From Ulota crispa (taxonomy: Eukaryota; Streptophyta; Bryopsida; Orthotrichales; Orthotrichaceae), in the NCBI GenBank assembly GCA_963920765.1, contig OY987245.1:5844727-5908726 (forward strand): a stretch of DNA of 64,000 bases, in the 5' to 3' direction. The translations under genes and the position numbers were made by a program. Positions 58,001-64,000 of this stretch are shown here, one piece after another. The notes under the pieces are model-generated. The model made no database searches. It was not told the DNA's origin and worked only from the letters and a program-made list of their open reading frames with translations. Position 1 is the first letter of the stretch. Every line of letters begins with the position of its first letter.

Positions 58001-61000
58001 AACGCCCCCTCACACACCCGCACCAACACCGACCACAACGGACCCCCCTCCAACTCACGTTAGCCATCTCACAGCAACCCATCCACCCATACACAACGCC
58101 CACGACATCACTTCCCACGCCCTCGCAAACCGCCCACTTCCACTGCCACCCCCTGCCCACAATCCACCAGCCACGAAACGCAGCCCCGTCCACTGCTGCC
58201 ACACTTCCTACTCCTTCACCCTCCTTCCACTCTTCACCACGTACCTGCGCCTCTGCCTCGCCCCCGGCCCCGACCCAGCGCATCTTGCCGCGGCCCTCTG
58301 TTCACGGGATTCTCCTTCGCCGCCGAATTGTGCACGGCTCCACTGCTCACGATCTCTCCCTTCCGTATCCCTTCCAGAACGCCCTGAAACACCACACACC
58401 ATCCGTCAACCTCTTGCCAAACGCCGTTCCCCAGAACCAACCATCCCGGCTCGCCCACCCCATTCACCCCGCACCACACCTCCGCACTCACACTCACGCC
58501 GCTCACTATCTCCTGCCCGCACACACGCCGCCCAGGCCAAAACTCTCGCAACTCACCGTGCCGGGAAGCTCTCACACGCCGCAACAACCCTTCCACCCAA
58601 ACCACTCGCCCCAGCAACCCACCATCCACCCGACCGCTGCCAACCGAACCCAACACTGCCACCACATCACCCACCTCTTCCTCCATATCCGGTTGGAAGA
58701 ATGCCAACGGCTCCACGGGATCGCATTGCGTCAGCTGCGCCACTTCCGCGAACGCCTCCGGGTACTTCTGGAACGACAGGATGCCGCACTTGCGATGAAT
58801 GTCCAGCAGCCTCACGCGCGGATACCGGAAAGCGTTCTCCTTCCCCACGTCCCATTTCTCTCCCACGAACGGCGAACCCATGGGACTCGACGGAGGCCCG
58901 TGCAGCAGTCCCGACTGCAGGTTGCCGCGACCGCGCCCCACGCTGAACCCCACGCCGTACGGCTCTCCTCTGCCTCTGCCCGTCATGAACCCGGGAGCCA
59001 TCTTGGGAGGCGTACTGCCCAGGTGAGGAGTTTCACCTCTTCCTCGGGATGCAAACGACGGACGCCACGCTCGCTCGTGTCGAGACGTGTCCGGCTCCCT
59101 CTCCCTCTCGCGCTCCCTCTCGCGCTCTCTCTCCTTCTCCCGCTCCCTCTCCCTCTCCCGCTCCCGCTCCCTTTCCCTTTCCCTTTCCCTTTCCCGCTCC
59201 CTCTCTCGATCGCCGTCTCTCGCGGCGTTGTGAGCGTTCGGCACGTGACGCTGGTGGTATCCGCCGCCATCCGCCCCGTCCTTGCCTCCCTCCTTCTCCA
59301 CCCCGTCCCCGCCCCACTTCCCACGAAACTCTCGCTCCTTCTCGTCCGGACCCCACCGGTTGCTCCACTTGTTGTCGCGACGACTGTCAAAATTGGACTC
59401 GCGGTTCGGCGTGTCCGCCCACCGCTCCGAGGCAACGCGCCTCAACTCCGCCTCTCTCCCGCCACCCGCATTCGCTTCCGGCCACCTCTCGTTGCCGCCC
59501 CGCCGGTTCTGCGCTTGCGGCGCCTGATCCCCGACCGTGTCCCGTTCTCCCTCTTTCCACCGGTCCCGTCGAGGGGCCAGGTTGTTGCTACTCTCTCTCT
59601 CCTCTTCCCTCCATCGCTCTCGCCGGCTGCTGTCCGCGTCCCGGTCCAATGATATCGTGCGCCACCAGTCTCTCGTCCTCTTCGGATCCTGAGGACCTGC
59701 TTCTACGTTGCGCCACCGATCTTTGCCAGGTGCATCGTTCATTCCGTGGCCTGGACTCGGAACGCCGGGAGTTCGCGGAGGGTCCTGTCCAGCACATCCC
59801 ACCAGTTCATCACCCCGACCGACTCCAGCACCACCAAAGCCCCACCCTCAAACAAAACACCCAACTCCAAACAAAACCAAAACCCACACAGTCGCATGCC
59901 CACGCACGCACACCATACCAGCGACACAACCTAGACGCCATCCTCCCTCCGAGCCACAACAAGCCCACCCCTCCACCAATTACCAGGGTTCATCCAATCT
60001 CCAAACCTGGATGCGCAAACCCCACCAGGTGCGCACCGGAACCCGACCAGAAAGCCACAACCAATGCCAGCACAAGGTTATGCTGGTATCACAGGCACTC
60101 GAGACCGAGAAACGACAGGGCCAAGTAGACGTACCCCGGATGGAATCGCCGGTTTACTCTCTCCAGGCTTCGATAGCAGCCACTGCGGTGAAAGCGGAAT
60201 TATGTTCTCCAGATTCCCAGAATCTGCATTCGCGCAAACACTCTCAACACCTCATCAGCCGCATGCGATGCCACCCAGACACCACGTGGCACCTTCGGCG
60301 ACAGGACTCCAACACAAACCCTAATCACACCAAAGAACATAGCATTGAACTGCATCTTACCTTTAGGATCTGATTCAGGGGGTACAGAAACCAACTTGGG
60401 CGTTCCAGGAGCTCCATTCCCTTCATCTGCACAATCATGTGTGGCACAACCGGTGTTACCTATGCGCTGGGGCATTGACTCTCACACATCAGGCGTCAGC
60501 TCCGGATCGGGAAAAACCCCGAGCCCGGTAGCCTCAAAGACCTTGAGCAGGTAATGGACAATCTTGCAGATGTCAACTCAGGTGGTCACGAAAAGAGCGC
60601 TCTCACCGATCGCAAATTGAAACGAAGTGATCTTTAATATTTCAGAACTTTCATTTTGGCTTACATAGGCCTATCATGGTCCACGCATTTGCCAAGAGAG
60701 TCTCCCAGGAGTCATTGAAACCCTAAGAGACCACTTTTCAACCAAGTGCTCATGCGCAGCAAAGAACGCGATTCGTGCCTGACCTAACTATACGACAAGA
60801 CAATCCAGATCTTTCAGGGGACAAAAGCGGCATTAATCCTGAAAGACAATACGAAACATCAAACGACATAACCCTGCTCTCTACTGAAGAAACCACGGGA
60901 AAGCTCTTAGTTCATCAAAAATCGGTAGTGCAGGTGTAGCCAACGGAACATGAACAAGTCAAACGTCGCGACGAAACGTAGCTTTCGAAAGAAAAAAAGC

Positions 61001-61433
61001 TGTGCTGCTGAACACAGTCATGAGCTGCGCGCGCCCAACATCTTTCAGTCGACAAAACCGTTCAAAATTCCATCATGGAGACAATGAAACACTTGAATAA
61101 CCGCACATTCACGACAAAAGAACGTCGCAGCTCGACTAAACGGATTAGGTGTAAACCGAAAGCGACGGAGAATTGGAACATTGGCAGGATAAGAATTTGA
61201 TTGCCTAGGGTTTAGTGAGCAGATCAGAATCCCGCGCCCTAGCTGGACACGGCAGCAAAGAGCAACCGCACGGCGCACTGCCCTATCCAATTAGGTCAAG
61301 AGCATTGGCAAACAGCGAGGAAGAAAGGGGGTGGGAAGATAAGCGAACCACGCATTTTCCACTGCTCCGCGCGCAACGAGCTCCCGCCTGCGGTGCTGGT
61401 GCTATCCTTGGTATCGCTCTTGAAGTCCGCCAT
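50619..61433 (-). CDS. EXA1: EXA1/GIGYF-like GYF-domain protein, copy 2, complete (15 exons)
   Basis: Exons from the start are 61433-61352, 60459-60361, 60223-60135, 59784-58675, 58383-58245, 57936-57754, 57479-57253, 57017-56306, 56057-55863, 55486-54978, 54648-54388, 54191-51973, 51770-51556, 51239-51171 and 51058-50619. They total 6549 nt, one open frame of 2182 residues. The boundary between exons 1 and 2 is the weakest. In order: SPQWLLSKPGESK segment, R/E tract (283-320), eIF4E-binding YPRVRLL (411-417), GYF domain (about 730-790, GPF...W..GFF), Gln-rich regions (about 1103-1112 and 1250-1272), three KSL-x-E-[IV]-Q repeats, a DDDDLFWDYG acidic-aromatic motif, an RQWCESQL helix and the C-terminal SNRIMMGEI, all shared with Arabidopsis EXA1 (about 1700 residues). 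EXA1 represses translation of bound mRNAs through eIF4E-family partners and affects NLR immunity and potexvirus accumulation. The conserved function here is inferred from this family. Confidence 0.92.
54736..54759. repeat. 24-bp poly-C run (poly-G on the gene strand)
   Basis: An uninterrupted run of 24 C lies in the intron between exons 10 and 11 of EXA1-like copy 2. It is 134 bp beyond the point that matches the N gap in copy 1. Such a run is hard to sequence and could form G-quadruplexes on the transcribed RNA. Confidence 0.9.
54893..60630 (-). repeat. Right arm of the 5.7-kb inverted repeat
   Basis: This is the reverse complement of 15499-21236 with a constant coordinate sum of 76129. It contains exons 2-10 of EXA1-like copy 2 and their introns. 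Unlike the left arm it runs on smoothly into the remaining exons. Confidence 0.95.
59095..59208 (-). repeat. GA-rich microsatellite coding for the Arg/Glu tract (copy 2)
   Basis: This is the mirror of 16921-17034, the same 38-residue alternating charged run. Its identity in length and sequence to the copy-1 tract is notable because such microsatellites usually change length quickly between paralogues. Confidence 0.9.
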
Positions 61434-61852
61434 AGTCACGCTGTGAGGCACAGAGAGAGAGAGAAAGTATTGGCACTGGGAGGAAGAATCCTGTACACTG
61501 AATGACCGCTGCAGCGCGGGGACAATGACGACGGAGGGCAGAGGAACTGAAAAGCTGGTTTAGGGATAGGGATAGGGAGAGTGTGAGAGCGGGCGATGGA
61601 GAGGACAGATGACTTCGACAGCAATGAACGAGAACTTGGAGCGACAATCACCGACGCGTCAGGAAGTTAGTGTTTCCCAAATAGAATGCGTTGAAGCTTT
61701 CGCGCTATCTGCGTACGTCGCCTGCTCGCTCTCGACGGGCTTCAAGCCCCGCGCTCTTCACCCAACCCTCGCCTCCGAAGGTCCACCTAAGCTTTAGGGC
61801 TGGGCCTGGGCCCCGCGCTCTCTTCGCTACCACTGGCGGGCAGGGCAAAGGA
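61434..61852 (-). promoter_or_regulatory. 5'UTR and promoter of EXA1-like copy 2
   Basis: Read on the minus strand, a CT-rich leader (about 61610-61434) contains GTGTACAGGATTCTTCCT and CTCTCTCTCTCTGTG before the ATG. It is homologous to the copy-1 leader but with many substitutions and small indels. A CCCTATCCCTATCCCTAAAC string at about 61577-61558 resembles a degenerate telo-box cluster. Confidence 0.5.
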
Positions 61853-61977
61853 GGGAACGAGCCGGCGCGACCACAAAGGGAACGTGCGGGCAGGACCACG
61901 AAGGGAACGAGCGGGCAGAGAGTGGGAGGGAACAGGCTGGCAGAGAGCGGGAGGGAACGGGCGGGTAGAGAGACTGA
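61853..61977. repeat. 25-bp minisatellite, 5 units, upstream of EXA1-like copy 2
   Basis: Five consecutive 25-bp units each begin GGGAAC and then vary around GAGCGGGCAGAGAG. The first two units carry GACCACRAA tails and the last three GAGAG tails. They lie 420-545 bp upstream of the start codon. Copy 1 has no such array. Confidence 0.9.
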
Positions 61978-63069
61978 TCTGAAGGACAGAGATATTTTGC
62001 TCTCTGGATAACTTATTTTACTCTGATGGTTACATGAAGCTTTTCAAATGTTCTTATCGACTCCAACCTTTTGCATCTATTACTACTTTTATTTCGCATA
62101 TAATTGAATCCGGTTTAATTTTTTCCAAAGCTGTAGTCTTCCACCCAATTGACTAAAGAAAATTTTTGTGTAAAAATAGGGTATAAAACTAGTTTAGTTA
62201 AAGTCAAATTTGGATGTCCACATCAAATGAAGTAGAGTACAAGTTTAATGAAACCTTTTTTATTGCATGGGTGGTGGGGATGCATGAGGGGCACAATTTT
62301 GTTGGTATGTATGGTAAAAAGACTTATAATTGAATGAAAGATTGAAAAAAATTTATAAATAAGGGCACAAAAACAAAAACTATGCCCTTTTATTAATTTT
62401 TCCTTATTTAGGCTAGATTTGAAGAGGTCTCTAAGTTTTTTAGAAATTAGCTAACACTTAATGTGATGCATTTTAATCAACCAAAGTCTAAACCAAAAAT
62501 TTGTGAGAATTTTAAAATTATTTTTTAAAAATGTGCCCTTTTTGAGATTATTTTGATGTTGTGCCTGTTGTGCCTCTATCTATAATATTTTATTTGTATG
62601 CTCTTATTGGTAAATTCCTCAAGACTAAAATATTATTTTGGTGTAATTTGTTAGTATAGTTGCAAACGTGGGGCACTATTTGCACCTTTAAGCTTCTATT
62701 TATTTAGTCCTATTTTGAGGAATGCTAAATTGTGAGGAGGGATCCACAAGATATGAACAATGAGCCTAGATTTTTGTCAAAATATTAAATTTCACATATA
62801 AAAATATACATACTGTAGGACCTTATAAATATATATCATAAACAATTATCTCTTGAATAACTTGACGTTATTAATTTTTCCCATTGATTTTGAGCTCAAA
62901 ATTGGTTACCGCTCACAAAATATTGGCTCACCACTCATGGGTTCACCGTTTTACGCTCACAAAATAGCGTTGTTCAGTGCGCTTGCGCTTGTTCTCAGGT
63001 TGGGCCAAAACTCCAAGACTCGAAGTCTCCATTTGAAGTTTAGGGTTTAGCCAGGTTTTGCAAGCTTCA
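61978..63069. other. AT-rich intergenic DNA with remains of a Mutator-like arm
   Basis: At about 62340-62625 there are GGGCACAAAAAC and CATGCCC-like / TGTGCCCTTTTTGAGATTATT blocks related to the terminal repeats of the 11792-13388 element, together with a GTTAGCTAA-AGACC block also found inside it. At 62895-62960 a TGGCTCACCACTCATGGGTTC stretch is GC-richer. No gene is supported. Confidence 0.4.
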
Positions 63070-63493
63070 TTCAAGGCTTGGCCATAATCTGAAGCGGCCC
63101 GGTACCATACAGTTTTTGGAGGACCAGATGCAAAAGACAGATAATCTTAAGGATTGCAACCGCAGCCTCTTGAGAGAGGTTAACTTGATTCAGAGCTGAC
63201 CAGATGAAGATGGAAAAAGAATCGGTCGCTCCAACGGTGTGTATACGGGATGAAACATTGGAATCAAGGATAACATCGCTAACAAAGATCTGTTGAGCCA
63301 ATTCTCAGCAAAAGAGGGTTACCGATCAAACTGGTTTTTAATCAACTGGCTATGCTGTGTTCCTTTTGTGGTATACTGTATAACAACCCTCTCAGAAATC
63401 CCGTGCCCACTGCCAATGTATTGGAACAAACAACCCGAAGGTTATGCTGCACTTGCCAACAAAACAGCAGCACAAGATCAAAAAAAATGGAGG

Positions 63494-64000
63494 CTAAATG
63501 GAGCCATCTAAGAGCTGGCGCAGGTAGAGCTTTCGCTCCTGCTCCCCTTGTAGTTCCTCCCACTGATGACACCAAGCAAAACAATATATTAGAGATGATC
63601 ATTCTCGCATCAAAGCCTTGAAAAGCCTTCAAGGATTACAAAAGAAGATAAGCAAATGTAGTAAGTACCTCGTGGAAGGGGATGGGAATGACGGTCCATC
63701 CAGCGGCACGCAAGAGCCGGCGCTTCAAAACGGTGTGCCCTAAAAGAGTAATAGAGTTTCGAGAAAAATGAGAAGGACCGTCGATCTCCAAACCCACTCT
63801 AGCCTCGACCAAAGCCAAATCCAGTGAATACGGCGCTCCCAGGTACTCCGACACCCAAATTCGTCCCGTGGCTCCAACCAGGAGCCGGTCCACTTCTCTG
63901 TGATCACCAGAACCAAGCTTACAACTCGCTGCCTTCTCCTTCTCCCACGCGTCGTTGATCACGCCCTCCAGGGCCCTCTCGGTAGACAGGGCAGAATTTG
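63494..64000 (-). CDS. RAP-domain protein, C-terminal two exons (5' part beyond the window)
   Basis: Exon 63669-64000 (open at the window edge) joins through a 106-bp GT-AG intron to the last exon 63562-63494. The frame is continuous. The joined sequence shows the RAP domain: SLDLALVEARVGLEIDGPSH, then FSRN, LGHTVLKRRLLRAAGW and VIPIPFHE, continued across the splice by WEELQGEQERKLYLRQLL and a stop. The EIDGP-HF and LKRR-x-x-x-AAGW blocks define the family. RAP proteins act on chloroplast or mitochondrial RNA (rRNA maturation, mRNA stability). The upstream helical repeats that usually precede the domain, and any transit peptide, lie outside the window. The 3'UTR probably occupies 63070-63493. 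Confidence 0.88.

Noticed and set aside
1..64000. tRNA, rRNA and CRISPR features
   Set aside because: I looked for tRNA B-box-like GGTTCRANTCC strings and regular spacer arrays. The few GTTCGA-like hits (for example near 28226) lack any cloverleaf context, and the tandem arrays have no unique spacers.

Overview
The window looks like nuclear DNA of a land plant, probably a non-seed one (bryophyte or lycophyte grade; this placement is inference). The reasons are spliced genes with GT-AG introns, plant-type proteins (an EXA1-like GYF protein, a plant PLAC8/PCR cysteine-rich protein, a RAP-domain protein), plant telomere-type CCCTAAA units, and CACTA- and Mutator-like MITEs. GC-rich genes sit in very AT-rich intergenic DNA packed with short inverted-repeat elements.

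Layout. 1-5.1 kb: AT-rich DNA with two MITE-like elements and an unexplained GC-richer island. 5.7-6.8 kb (+): a four-exon PLAC8-family gene. 7-14 kb: a MITE field (CACTA-like, Mutator-like and TTAACCCC-ended elements, some nested). 14.5-21.2 kb (+): the 5' two thirds (10 exons) of an EXA1/GIGYF-like gene, cut by a 200-N assembly gap. 21.4-40.1 kb: AT-rich repeats, including a 75-bp minisatellite split by a solo-LTR-like insertion, a 3.7-kb TIR element full of TGACTA motifs and short tandem arrays, and two paralogous repeat copies carrying different MITE insertions. 40.7-42.9 kb (+): a seven-exon proteasome assembly chaperone 2 gene. 44.3-45.1 kb (-): a decayed pogo/Tigger-type transposase. 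47.7-48.3 kb: a long foldback element. 50.6-61.4 kb (-): a complete 15-exon EXA1-like gene (about 2182 codons, in frame throughout). 63.5-64 kb (-): the last two exons of a RAP-domain protein.

The main structural feature is an inverted repeat. Positions 15499-21236 and 54893-60630 (5738 bp each) are mirror images in which every coordinate pair sums to 76129, and I saw no difference between them. They carry exons 2-10 of the two EXA1-like copies. Exon 1, the 5'UTR and most of intron 1 are also homologous between the copies but clearly diverged: 10 differences in the 82-nt exon 1. The switch from diverged to identical happens at one homologous point in intron 1, and the other end of the identical tract is the N gap. 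This indicates either a recent gene-conversion tract or, perhaps more likely, a chimeric contig in which copy-2 sequence was joined to the true 5' end of copy 1.

The host genes have housekeeping or regulatory roles: translational control (EXA1), proteasome assembly (PAC2), metal or cell-size control at membranes (PLAC8) and organellar RNA metabolism (RAP). They show no operon-like relation to each other. Exon coordinates come from reading frame, splice-site and phase continuity by eye; no alignment software was used.
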